From Anaerolineae bacterium (lineage in GTDB: Bacteria > Chloroflexota > Anaerolineae > Aggregatilineales > Phototrophicaceae), in NCBI GenBank assembly GCA_020849765.1, contig JADLAY010000007.1:1-64000 (forward strand): a DNA stretch of 64,000 nt, read 5' to 3'. The notes beneath the pieces were generated by a model, which saw only the letters and a program-made list of their open reading frames with translations, ran no database searches and was not told the DNA's origin. The position numbers were made by a program, and so were the translations under genes. Positions 7,472 to 16,641 of this stretch are shown one piece after another; within the stretch, counting starts at the first letter, position 1; every line of letters starts with the position of its first letter.

Positions 7472-8635
7472 TCAGCCCGCTCGCTGCCCTGGCAGCGCGG
7501 CCAATCCCAGCCCGGCGGCCAGCACCGCCAGCCCGACGATCCAGATGACGAACAGCGGCGCCAGAGCCATCTGCGTATCGAGGAAGCCGACCGTCAGCAC
7601 GCGCTCGACGTAGACCTGGACGATACCCGCCAGCAGCGCCGCGACACCGGAGACGACCGCACCGACCGCCACCCAGACGAGCGCCGCCCCGGACGGCGGC
7701 GAGGCCGCCCACGCCAGCAGGACGACGCCGAGCGCCGTCAGGAAGATGACAAGTTCGCTCAGGCCGGTGCCCGCCATGGTGGCGCCGACCTGCGGGATGG
7801 CTGCCGCCGTGCTGAGGACTCCGCCCGCGGCGATCATGCCCAGCCCCAGCGTGATCCAGCCGGGGGCGCGCGCGCCGCGCAGGGCGATGACGACGAAGAA
7901 CGGATAGGCCGCCGCGCCGATCAACCCCAACAGCAGCCCTGCCGAGCCTTCGCCGACTGCCGCCAATGGGCTGATGGCCGCCAGCGCCCCGGCGACCGCC
8001 AGCCCTGCGGGCAGCGCGAGCGACGTGCGCGGGCGCAGCTTGCTCAGGACGGCGATGGCGATGGCGCTGCCCGCGACGGCGTAGGCGATGTGGAACTTTG
8101 CACCGACGGCCAAGGCGCGCAGCACACGATCCTGCGCCGGGTTCGCCGGCGGGATCATACCCGCGATCACGCACACGATCGCCAGCGCCATGCCCAGCCA
8201 CCAGACGCTGCCCGTGGTCGTGCGCGCGACCTCGACCGTCCCGGCCAGCGCCAGCGCCGCCAGCACGATCAGGACGAGGTCGAGGATGACCGGCAGTTCG
8301 AGCAGGTAGCGGCCTTCGAGCAAATCAAGTATGGCGGCTAACAGGCTGAGGACGAGCAGCGCCGTCCAACCGCGATAGACCCACGTCAGCAGCGGCGAGC
8401 GCGCGCTGCCCGCGGCCTCGCTCAGCAGCGTCAGGCCGCCCGCCAGCAGCCCGGTCCAGATGGCGAGGTCGAGCAGGACGTTGCGTACGCCCACGATCTG
8501 GTTGTAGGGCAGCGAAACCGCCAGCGCGTCGCCGGGCAGGAACTTGACGGCGGCGAACAGGGCCGCTGCGCCATAGAGCACGAGCAGGATCGTCATCTGG
8601 GCGAACAATCGGTTGGCAAGCTGTCGTGTCGTCAT
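7472..8635 (-). CDS. NorB/haem-copper oxidase subunit I-like membrane protein lacking haem ligands
   Basis: A 387-residue, very hydrophobic protein with about 11 predicted membrane helices. The N-terminal part (LPYNQIVGVRNVLLDLAIW, about residues 42-60, then GLLAGGLTLLSE) resembles helix II of quinol or cytochrome c nitric-oxide reductase NorB. At the place where the low-spin haem His normally sits it reads R-N-V. Only one His exists in the whole protein (KFHIAYA), whereas a working subunit I needs six. It follows a NorC-like dihaem cytochrome with a 3-bp gap. I infer a redox-inert structural or quinone-binding subunit that anchors the cytochrome. The NorB relationship is by eye; a generic membrane protein is the alternative. 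Confidence 0.7.
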   Translation of the reverse strand: MTTRQLANRLFAQMTILLVLYGAAALFAAVKFLPGDALAVSLPYNQIVGVRNVLLDLAIWTGLLAGGLTLLSEAAGSARSPLLTWVYRGWTALLVLSLLAAILDLLEGRYLLELPVILDLVLIVLAALALAGTVEVARTTTGSVWWLGMALAIVCVIAGMIPPANPAQDRVLRALAVGAKFHIAYAVAGSAIAIAVLSKLRPRTSLALPAGLAVAGALAAISPLAAVGEGSAGLLLGLIGAAAYPFFVVIALRGARAPGWITLGLGMIAAGGVLSTAAAIPQVGATMAGTGLSELVIFLTALGVVLLAWAASPPSGAALVWVAVGAVVSGVAALLAGIVQVYVERVLTVGFLDTQMALAPLFVIWIVGLAVLAAGLGLAALPGQRAG

Positions 8636-8638
8636 GAG

Positions 8639-9388
8639 CTAGCTACTCGCTTCCCCGAACTGCATCAGATAGGCGATCAAGGCGTCGATGTCCGAGCTGC
8701 TGAGCAGGTCTGCGAAGTTCTTCTGCATCACGTCGGCGAAGCCTTCGACGACGTAATCGCTCGGATGCAGGATCGAGTTGCGGATGTATTCCTGCGCGCC
8801 GAGGCCGATTACGCGGTGCCATGCGCGGTCGGCGATGCCCGCCAGCGATGGGCCGGTCAGGACGACGCCGGGCTCGATCGAGTGGCAACTGGCGCAGCGC
8901 TGGCCGAAGACGGCGCGCCCGCGCGTCAGCACCGGATCTTCACCGGGGACGGCCTGGGCGACACTGGTATTGAACAGCGCGCCGCCACCCGCGACCTGCA
9001 ACGGGCGCGGCGGCCAATCCGCGGCGAAGCGGGCGCTGCTCGTCCAATCGAGCAGGGCGATCAGTTGGTCGACTTCGGTTTCGGTCAGTGTGAAGCGCGG
9101 CATCTGGCGTTGATTGGGGTGGAAGGCGCCGGGGTTGACCATGAAGGCGCGCAGGTAATCCGCGCCGCGCTGGTGGATGATGCGCGTCAGATCGGGCGCG
9201 TAGCCGCCGCCCTGGCCGTAGAGTGTGTGGCAGCCCTCGCAGCCCTGCGTCCCCCAGACAGCGAACCCGGCGCTGACGTCCTCCGGCACGGGGTCGGCCG
9301 TGGCGTTCTGCCAGGCCGCGACGACATTGACGACCACCGCCGCCAGCCCCAGCAGCAGGACGATGACGAAGATCAGCCGTCCATTCAT
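8639..9388 (-). CDS. NorC-like dihaem cytochrome c, membrane-anchored
   Basis: A 249-residue protein with one N-terminal membrane helix (residues 5-26) and two c-type haem sites: CEGCH at 50-54 and CASCH at 165-169. The first haem domain (WGTQGCEGCHTLYGQGGGY, then APDLTRIIHQRG) closely follows the NorC pattern. The second domain has GPSLAGIADRA, and candidate Met ligands are present in QMPRF and DVMQKNF. The ATG at 9388 overlaps the stop of the 42-aa gene upstream (ATGA). It would face the outer side and carry electrons to or from the membrane partner at 8635-7472. The fusion of two haem domains is larger than standard single-haem NorC. Confidence 0.85.
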   Translation of the reverse strand: MNGRLIFVIVLLLGLAAVVVNVVAAWQNATADPVPEDVSAGFAVWGTQGCEGCHTLYGQGGGYAPDLTRIIHQRGADYLRAFMVNPGAFHPNQRQMPRFTLTETEVDQLIALLDWTSSARFAADWPPRPLQVAGGGALFNTSVAQAVPGEDPVLTRGRAVFGQRCASCHSIEPGVVLTGPSLAGIADRAWHRVIGLGAQEYIRNSILHPSDYVVEGFADVMQKNFADLLSSSDIDALIAYLMQFGEASS

Positions 9389-9513
9389 ACCGCGCCCGCC
9401 CCGATCAGGCTGAGGACGACCACGGCCACCGTGTAGACGAGGGCGATCAGCAGCAGCGCAAGCGCGATCCAAACCGCCAGACGCCAGTGCCAGCGGCGCA
9501 GAAATAAGTCCAT
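9385..9513 (-). CDS. 42-aa single-helix membrane protein of the cytochrome operon
   Basis: A short frame starting at ATG 9513: basic head MDLFLRRWHWR, then one hydrophobic helix (about residues 12-38), ending GAGAV. Its stop overlaps the ATG of the NorC-like gene by four bases, strongly implying translational coupling. An AAAAAGG stretch lies about 9-15 nt upstream of the ATG. Its size and position recall the tiny accessory subunits of haem-copper oxidases such as CcoQ; that analogy is inference. Confidence 0.7.
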   Translation of the reverse strand: MDLFLRRWHWRLAVWIALALLLIALVYTVAVVVLSLIGAGAV

Positions 9514-9903
9514 TCCACAAGCCTTTTTCGCAACAACCCTAAGCGCCGCAGATTATAGGGGATGGCCCGTCCATCGGCAAAAACGCGAGGGAGTGTGCTT
9601 GTGATCGACCGATGCATTCGCCCATTGCGATGGGGTGCATTTCAAAGTTACGGAAAGGCAGTTGATTCCCTGCCCGTTAACCTCACCCCCCAGCCCCCTC
9701 TCCGCGCGCGGAGGGGGAGTCACAGTTTGCGGTGTGCCAGGTCTGCGCGGGGGTGAGGTGAAAAGGCCCTGGTCGAATAAATGCCAAGAACTTGAAATGC
9801 ACCCATTACGATGTAGAACACTTGTGCAATTCGGCAATTCTAAGCTAGACTCGCTCAAGACGACTCAAGCCCGCTCTCGCAAATCCTCAATGTCAAGGGA
9901 GAC
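9514..9903. mobile_element. MITE-like element (9623-9813) in intergenic DNA
   Basis: The 390-bp spacer carries an inverted repeat of about 25 bp. The left arm at 9623-9649 contains GGGTGCATTTCAAAGTT and the right arm at 9789-9813 contains AACTTGAAATGCACCC, enclosing about 140 bp. Inside is a C-rich block (CCTCACCCCCCAGCCCCCTC) answered by GGGGGTGAGGTG, so the element is a nested palindrome of about 190 bp. There is no coding frame for a transposase. The structure suits a miniature inverted-repeat element or large hairpin repeat. Confidence 0.55.
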
Positions 9904-10407
9904 ATGCCCATGGATAGCCGGTTGAAGACCAGTGTCTGGCAGCAGTTCGGGGCCGCCATTGATACGCTCGACGACGCGATCAAGATGTGCCCCGATCATC
10001 TCTGGAGTGCTGTGCTGTGGGACGATGCCGAAGATGCGCGCTACGGACACTTCTGGTTCGTCGCCTATCACGCCGTCTTCTGGCTCGACCTGTTCCTGAC
10101 CGGCACCTCGGAAGGCTTTGCGCCGCCTGCCCCGTTTGTCCGCGGGCGGCTGCCGGATCAGCCGTACACCAAAGACGATGTGCTCGCCTACCTCAAGGCG
10201 TGCCGCCAGAAAGCGAAGGACACGATCTTCAATCTGACCGACGAGCAGGCCTACAAAGTCTGCGTGTTCGAGTGGATGGAGCCGATGTATCTGGAGCTGC
10301 AGCTCTACTGTATGCGCCATCTGCAGGAACATGCCGCCGAGTTGTCGCTGGTGCTGGGGCAGCATGGCATCACCGGCCAGGACTGGATTCCCAAGGCCAA
10401 GGATTAA
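9904..10407 (+). CDS. DinB-like four-helix protein
   Basis: A 167-residue member of the DinB/YfiT-like metal-binding four-helix fold. VAYHAVFWLDLFLTG (His near residue 60) and MRHLQEHAAELSLVLGQHG (two His near residues 142-146) give the expected three-His site, and WDDAEDARYGHFW lies between. The start at 9904 has GGGAG just upstream; a second ATG at 9910 is possible. Such proteins include thiol-transferases (bacillithiol or mycothiol S-transferases), but many have unknown function. It stands alone on the plus strand. Confidence 0.82.
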   Translation: MPMDSRLKTSVWQQFGAAIDTLDDAIKMCPDHLWSAVLWDDAEDARYGHFWFVAYHAVFWLDLFLTGTSEGFAPPAPFVRGRLPDQPYTKDDVLAYLKACRQKAKDTIFNLTDEQAYKVCVFEWMEPMYLELQLYCMRHLQEHAAELSLVLGQHGITGQDWIPKAKD

Positions 10408-10658
10408 ACCCGGCGAAGGCGGGACTGTTTTGCACTCGCCGGGGAATCAAATCCCCCGGCTCAACTTGCGCCTCCTGCGGAGGCTTATGGGCTAGCGGCG
10501 CTGGTGACTCAGTCCCCGTAGGGGACGCTTCCGTAGTCCGCCCCATTTCATGGGCGGGCGGTTCCCAAAACCGGAACACCCTCTTTCACTTATTGCTTGC
10601 TGGCGCGGGCGGGCGGTCGCTACAATACGCCGCCAAGATTGAATAGAGGTTCTTGCTC
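10408..10658. repeat. Cluster of short perfect hairpins
   Basis: Within 150 bp there are five stem-loops: 10409-10443 (CCCGGCGA/TCGCCGGG), 10441-10456 (GGGGA/TCCCC), 10470-10484 (GCCTCC/GGAGGC), 10512-10526 (GTCCCC/GGGGAC) and 10539-10556 (CGCCCcAT/ATgGGCG). They resemble the hairpin cluster at 51541-51726. One of them may terminate the DinB-like gene, though none has a T-run. Confidence 0.6.
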
Positions 10659-12938
10659 ATGCGTGACGAAAAGAAACGCCCGGCGCGCGGCTGTTTACGG
10701 ATTGCCGCCTGGGCTTTTGGCTTGCTCGGATTGCTGCTGTGCACGGTGGCGACGGCCTTCGCCTTCCTGCCCGTGCCGCAGGATACGCCGATCCCGGTGG
10801 CGGCGCAGGGCGGCGGCGCGCGCCAGGGCGACGCGGCCACGACCGGCCTGCAGCTTGAGTGGCCGCCGCTGCCGCCCGTCAATGCCGACCGGGCCGCGCT
10901 CGGACGGCTGCTGTTTTACGATCCGGCCCTGAGCGCGAACGACGACATGTCGTGCGCGACCTGCCATCATCCCGATCTCGGCTTCTCCGATGGGCGTCAG
11001 GTGGCGGTCGGCTCGCATGGCGATCTGCGCCGCAACGCGCCGTCGCTGTGGAACGTCGCCTACGCCACGTCGCTGTTCTGGGATGGGCGGGCGGCCTCGC
11101 TCGAAGAGCAGATGCTGACTCCGCTGACGGCAGAGAACGAGATGGCCGCCGATATGGCCGGTCTCGTCGCCGAGCTGGAAGACATCGACGAGTATCGCCA
11201 GCGCTTCGACGCCGCCTTCAGCGACGGCATCACCGAGCAAAACATCGCATCCGCCATCGCCGAATTCGAGCGCACGCTGATCAGCAAAAACTCGCCGTTC
11301 GACCGCTACGCCGCGGGCGATTTCAACGCGCTGACCCCGGCGCAGCGGCGCGGCTTCGACATCTTCCGCAGCGCCGAAACGCGCTGCTTCGAATGTCACG
11401 CCTGGCCGACCTTCACCCACAACACCTTCCACGCCCTCGGCGTGCCTGATCTCGACCCGGACAACCCCGACCTCGGCCAGATCGAAGTGCGCAACGCCGC
11501 CGATGCCGAGCGCGGCTTCCGCACGCCCGGCCTGCGCAACGTCGCGCTCAGCGGGCCGTACATGCACAACGGGCGCTTCGCCACGCTCGAAGATGTGATC
11601 GATTTCTATGCCGATGGTGGCGGCACCGCCTTTGGCCTGGATGCGGTGGACGTCGATGAGAAGGTCGCCGGGTTCGACATCACGCCGCAGGAAATCTCGG
11701 ATCTGATCGCGTATCTCTACGCGCTTACCGACGAGCCATCCGACCTGATCGCGATCCCGGACAGTGTGCCGTCGGGGCTGCCGATCGTCCAGCACATGGA
11801 AAACCCGGCGCGAGCGCAGGTCGAGCTGGCCGTCGCCGAGCCTTACAGCCCGGAGTCGCGCGAGCCACAGACGCTGACCGTCCACGCGGGCGAGTCGATT
11901 CAAGCGGTCGTCGATCAGGCTTTACCGGGCGATACGGTGCTGGTCGAGCCGGACGTCTACACCCAGTCGGTCTACATCGACACGCCGGGGCTGACTGTGC
12001 GCGGCATCGTCGATGGCGATGAGCGCCCGTGGCTCGACGGTGAGAACACCCGCAGCGACGGCTTCAACACCACGGGCGATGACTTTGTGCTCGAAGGCTT
12101 CGGCTTCCGCGGCTACATCGGCAACGCCGTGCTGACGACCGGCGCGGAGCGCGTCACCTACCGCGACCTGATCGTCGAGGGCACCTATGGCGACACCGAC
12201 AAGAACACGATCTATGGCATCTACCCGGTCGAGTGCACCGACGTGCTGGTCGAGAATTCGACGCTGACCGGCATCGCCGACGCGGCCATCTACGTCGGCC
12301 AGAGCCACGGGCCGATCGTCGTCCGCAGCAACACCGTCTACGGCAACGTGACCGGCATCGAGATCGAGAACAGTACCGACGCCGAGGTCTACGACAACCA
12401 CGTCTACGAGAACACGGGCGGCATCCTCGTCTTCCTACTGCCGAATAACCCGTCCAAGGTCGGCTACCGGACGCGCGTCTACAACAATCTGATCGAGAAC
12501 AACAACAATCCGAACTTCGCCAAGGAGGGCGCCATCGTCGGCCTCGTCCCGCCCGGCACCGGCATCATGATCATGACGGCGGATAACACCGAGGTCTTCG
12601 GCAACACCATTCGCGATAACCAGACGGTCGGCGTGGCGCTGACCAGCCTGTACATGGTCTACGACCGGGATACCGAGTTCGATCTCGGCCCACTGCCGGA
12701 GAACAACTACGTCTACGGCAACACCTGGGAGAATAACGGCTATGCTCCAGCGGGTGTGGTCGTAGACTTGGGCATCCCCGGCGCGGACATCCTGTGGACG
12801 GGCGAGGGCTGGAATAACGCCTTCGACGAGCCAAGTGCGAGCAAGTTCCCGCCGCTGCTGCCCGAACGAGGCTGGCCCGATCCACTCAAGCGCTTGACCT
12901 GGCGCGTCTACGACATTGTGATCGGCCTGCTGCTCTGA
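10659..12938 (+). CDS. Dihaem cytochrome c peroxidase (MauG-like) fused to right-handed beta-helix
   Basis: A 759-residue exported protein. A membrane or signal helix at about 17-37 is followed by a MauG/CcpA-type peroxidase (about 65-370). The first haem motif is CATCH at 99-103, and FSDGRQVAVG and LFWDGRAASLEEQM are family signatures. The second haem motif, CFECH, lies near residue 245, and RTPGLRNVALSGPYMHNGRF is the usual C-terminal segment. After about residue 405, HAGESIQAVVDQALPGDTVL opens a NosD-like parallel beta-helix whose coils repeat (VYDNHVYENTGG, VFGNTIRDNQ, VYGNTWENNG). The start is ATG 10659, with AGAGG about 9 nt upstream. A periplasmic or surface redox enzyme docked on a polymer- or copper-binding helix is plausible. 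It converges on the quinone reductase with no gap. Confidence 0.88.
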   Translation: MRDEKKRPARGCLRIAAWAFGLLGLLLCTVATAFAFLPVPQDTPIPVAAQGGGARQGDAATTGLQLEWPPLPPVNADRAALGRLLFYDPALSANDDMSCATCHHPDLGFSDGRQVAVGSHGDLRRNAPSLWNVAYATSLFWDGRAASLEEQMLTPLTAENEMAADMAGLVAELEDIDEYRQRFDAAFSDGITEQNIASAIAEFERTLISKNSPFDRYAAGDFNALTPAQRRGFDIFRSAETRCFECHAWPTFTHNTFHALGVPDLDPDNPDLGQIEVRNAADAERGFRTPGLRNVALSGPYMHNGRFATLEDVIDFYADGGGTAFGLDAVDVDEKVAGFDITPQEISDLIAYLYALTDEPSDLIAIPDSVPSGLPIVQHMENPARAQVELAVAEPYSPESREPQTLTVHAGESIQAVVDQALPGDTVLVEPDVYTQSVYIDTPGLTVRGIVDGDERPWLDGENTRSDGFNTTGDDFVLEGFGFRGYIGNAVLTTGAERVTYRDLIVEGTYGDTDKNTIYGIYPVECTDVLVENSTLTGIADAAIYVGQSHGPIVVRSNTVYGNVTGIEIENSTDAEVYDNHVYENTGGILVFLLPNNPSKVGYRTRVYNNLIENNNNPNFAKEGAIVGLVPPGTGIMIMTADNTEVFGNTIRDNQTVGVALTSLYMVYDRDTEFDLGPLPENNYVYGNTWENNGYAPAGVVVDLGIPGADILWTGEGWNNAFDEPSASKFPPLLPERGWPDPLKRLTWRVYDIVIGLLL

Positions 12939-13907
12939 TTACGGAATGAGCAGGACTTTGCCCTTGGTGGCGCCGGACTCGATGATCTGGTGCGCCTCGG
13001 CGGCCTCGCTCAGCGGCAGTTCGCGGTCGATGCGCACCTTGAGCTGTCCGCTGGCGGCCCAGCCGAGCACGGCATTGGCGCGGTAGAGCAGTTCTTCGCG
13101 CGTCTGCAGATAGCTCCCCAACGACGGGCGCGTCAGGAACAGCGAGCCTTTCGCGTTGAGCGTCTGTGGGTCGAGCGGGGCGACGGCGCCGCTCGACTGG
13201 CCGAACAAGACCAGATAACCGCGCTTGCGCAGGACGTTGAGACTCTTGTCAAAGGTGTTCTTGCCGACCGAGTCGTAGACGACGTCGACGCCTTTGCCGC
13301 CGGTCAGGCGCATGGTCTCCGCCTCGAAATCCTGATCGCTGTAGCGGATGACTTCGTCGGCGCCAGCCTCACGGGCGATGGCGACTTTCTCCTCAGTCGA
13401 TGCGGTGCCGATCACGCGGGCGCCGCGCAGCTTGGCGATCTGCACGACCAACTGGCCGGTGCCGCCCGCTGCCGCGTGGATCAGGCAGGTCTGGCCTGGC
13501 TGGAGCGGGAAGGTGTCGTGCGTCAGATATTGGGCGGTCATGCCCTGCAGCATCAGCGCCGCCGCCAGCTTCAGATCGAGCGCGTCCGGCACGGGGACGA
13601 GCTGGGCTTCCGGAACAATCGCGTACTCGGCATAGGCGCCCTGGGTGAAGCCATAGGCCACGCGCTCGCCCGGCTTGACCAGTGTCACGCCCTCGCCGAT
13701 CGCATCGACCGTGCCCGACGCTTCCTCGCCGGGGGTGAACGGCAGCGCTGGCTTGTAGACGCCCGCCCGTTTGTAGGTGTCGATCATGTTCAGCCCGGCG
13801 GCGGCCACCTTGACGCGCACCTGGCCTGCGCCCGGTTCCGGCAGCGGCCCGTCCTCGAGCTTCATCACGTCCGTATCGCCATATTCGCGAACCACAATGT
13901 GCTTCAT
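12939..13907 (-). CDS. NADPH:quinone oxidoreductase (zinc-independent MDR family)
   Basis: A 322-residue medium-chain reductase of the QOR type. The N-terminal GroES-like domain shows [20 protein letters not shown] and [15 protein letters not shown]. The Rossmann motif is [16 protein letters not shown] (about residue 145), and [16 protein letters not shown] with [11 protein letters not shown] are QOR signatures. No zinc-ligand cysteines occur, as expected for this class. It would reduce quinones or enones with NADPH in the cytoplasm. Its stop codon abuts, on the opposite strand, the stop of the peroxidase gene. Confidence 0.92.
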   Translation of the reverse strand: MKHIVVREYGDTDVMKLEDGPLPEPGAGQVRVKVAAAGLNMIDTYKRAGVYKPALPFTPGEEASGTVDAIGEGVTLVKPGERVAYGFTQGAYAEYAIVPEAQLVPVPDALDLKLAAALMLQGMTAQYLTHDTFPLQPGQTCLIHAAAGGTGQLVVQIAKLRGARVIGTASTEEKVAIAREAGADEVIRYSDQDFEAETMRLTGGKGVDVVYDSVGKNTFDKSLNVLRKRGYLVLFGQSSGAVAPLDPQTLNAKGSLFLTRPSLGSYLQTREELLYRANAVLGWAASGQLKVRIDRELPLSEAAEAHQIIESGATKGKVLLIP

Positions 13908-14021
13908 GTGATTACTCCTGTGTGGTATTCGCCGCGCAGAGTTTACCGCAAGACGGTGGCTGCAGGAGCGAGGAATGGACTGGTATGGGCTTGTTTGCGG
14001 GGGTGTCTCAGGGCGATATGT

Positions 14022-14092
14022 GTACGGGCGGGATTTATCCCGCCCGTACAGAATGATCGTTGTGTAGGGACGGCATTCTTGCCGTCCGCCCT
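14022..14092. repeat. Two GTAG/GTAC-bordered palindromes
   Basis: A near-perfect palindrome at 14022-14049 (stem GTACGGGCGGGAT/ATCCCGCCCGTAC) is followed at 14065-14092 by a second with stem GGACGGCA/TGCCGTCC. They lie between the quinone reductase start and the thiolase-like stop. Both belong to the palindrome family found throughout the window and could also end transcription. Confidence 0.7.
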
Positions 14093-14099
14093 CTAGATC

Positions 14100-15251
14100 C
14101 TACACCCGCAGCACGTGTGTGATCGCGGTGCTCGCCATGCCGCCCAGGTTCTGGATCAGCGCCGTGCGCGCGCCCGCCACCTGATTATTCGCCGCCTGGC
14201 CGCGCAGTTGCAGCGTCGCCTCGACCGCCTGATAGACGCCCGTCGCGCCGACCGGATTGCCGCGTGCCTTCAGCCCGCCAAACGTGCTGATCGGCGTCGC
14301 GCCCGCCAGCCCAATCTGCGCGTCGGTCGCCAGCTTCCAGCCCTGCCCACGCTCGGCGAAGCCCATCGCTTCGAGCGCCAGCGCGGTCAGCACGGTGAAG
14401 GCGTCGTGCAGTTCGTAGACGTTGGCCGCCTGCGCGCTGATGCCCGCCTGCTGGCAGGCTTTCTGCGCGGACAGGGCGACCGCCTTCAGATAGAGCAGGT
14501 CGTCGCGGTCATGAAGGGCCAGCGCATCGGTCGCCACGGCGCTCCCGGCAATCCTGACCGGCAGCGGGGCCATGTCCGGCGCACGCTCGCCGCTGACGAG
14601 GATGACCGCCGCTGCGCCGTCGCCATCCGGGGCGCTGTCGAACAGGTTGACCGGATCGGCCACCAGCGGCGCTTTGCCGAAGGCGCCCGGCTTGAGCAGA
14701 TTGCGATACATGGCGTTGGGATTCTTGGCGCCGTTGGCATGCGCATTCAGGCTGAAGCCCTCGAAGGCGCTTACGTCGAGGCCGTAGTCGTGCATGTAGC
14801 GGCGCATGAGCAGCGCGGCCTGCGCCGTCGCCGTCGCGCCCTGGATCGCTTCATAGTCGGCGTCAAGGCTGATGCTGCGCGCCAGGGTGCGTGGTTCCGC
14901 CACCATGTCGGTCGACTTCTCGACGCCGAGCACCATGGCCACGTCGACCGCACCGCTCGCCACCGCCAGATAACCCGTGCGCAGGGCCGCCGCGCCGCTC
15001 GCTTCCGCGGCTTCGACGGTGAATGCCTCCAGGTTGCCCATCCCGGCATAGTCGGCGATCAGCGCGCCGAGCTGGGACTGATTGCTGATCGACGCGGCGT
15101 AGGCGCTGCCGACGTAAAGCGCGTCGACCGTTTGCACGCCGGCGTCGTCGAGCGCTGCCTGAACGGCTTCCGCCCCCAGCGCGCGCAGGCCGGTCTCCCA
15201 GTGCTCGCCGACCTTGGTTTGTCCGATCCCGATAATGCTCACATCGCGCAT
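14100..15251 (-). CDS. Thiolase-like protein lacking catalytic Cys and GHP His
   Basis: A 383-residue protein of the archaeal/SCP2-type thiolase family, last gene after HMG-CoA synthase. The fold is complete (MRDVSIIGIGQTKVG, VYELHDAFTVL, QNLGGMASTAITH). However, the nucleophile segment reads VEAAEASGAAAL, placing Glu83 where thiolases have Cys. The second acid-base motif reads ARGNPVGATG, with Asn332 replacing the usual His. The HDAF histidine remains. It probably cannot perform Claisen condensation. It may be a structural partner of HMG-CoA synthase or of the intact paralogue at 20514-19357. The start at 15251 (MRDVSI) matches the family N-terminus; longer frames upstream run through repeat DNA. 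Confidence 0.88.
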   Translation of the reverse strand: MRDVSIIGIGQTKVGEHWETGLRALGAEAVQAALDDAGVQTVDALYVGSAYAASISNQSQLGALIADYAGMGNLEAFTVEAAEASGAAALRTGYLAVASGAVDVAMVLGVEKSTDMVAEPRTLARSISLDADYEAIQGATATAQAALLMRRYMHDYGLDVSAFEGFSLNAHANGAKNPNAMYRNLLKPGAFGKAPLVADPVNLFDSAPDGDGAAAVILVSGERAPDMAPLPVRIAGSAVATDALALHDRDDLLYLKAVALSAQKACQQAGISAQAANVYELHDAFTVLTALALEAMGFAERGQGWKLATDAQIGLAGATPISTFGGLKARGNPVGATGVYQAVEATLQLRGQAANNQVAGARTALIQNLGGMASTAITHVLRV

Positions 15252-15265
15252 ACGATGAACTCCAT

Positions 15266-15474
15266 TTAGTAGGTTAGCGGGGAAGCAAATTAGCGGATTA
15301 GCTTGTGGTATTCGGCAGTCGGTCGTCGGCCTGATGCGGTTGCAGGGTGATCGCGTCATACCCCTGACCGCCTGTAGGTACGGCATTCTTGCCGTCCGTC
15401 GTCCCGGACGCGAATAATCGCGTCTCTACGAACCGCCCCTAATCTGCTAACACGCTAATGTGCTTCTGCCTTCA
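15266..15474. repeat. 8-mer arrays and palindromes between thiolase-like and HMG-CoA synthase genes
   Basis: This spacer holds two octamer-phased runs, at 15266-15305 (complement of GCTAATCC GCTAATTT) and 15438-15466 (CTAATCT GCTAACAC). Between them lie palindromes of the GTAG family at 15373-15438 (GGCATTCTTGCC and GGACGCGAATAATCGCGTC). No coding potential is seen. Confidence 0.6.
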
Positions 15475-16566
<1,092 letters not shown>

Positions 16567-16641
16567 CTGGTTTCTTGCCTTCCGTATATTTCCGTGTTCC
16601 ACAGGGGCGCCACGGACGAGGCACGCCTCGTCCCTACAGCA
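16567..16641. repeat. GTAG-family palindrome between HMG-CoA reductase and synthase
   Basis: At 16613-16637 the stem CGGACGAGGC/GCCTCGTCC is followed by CTAC. It sits in the 75-bp gap between the reductase stop and the synthase start, so transcript from the reductase must read through it. Confidence 0.6.

Noticed and set aside
10695-11903. A 402-codon minus-strand frame opposite the peroxidase
   Set aside because: It covers the haem motifs of the plus-strand gene; composition is of the shadow type.
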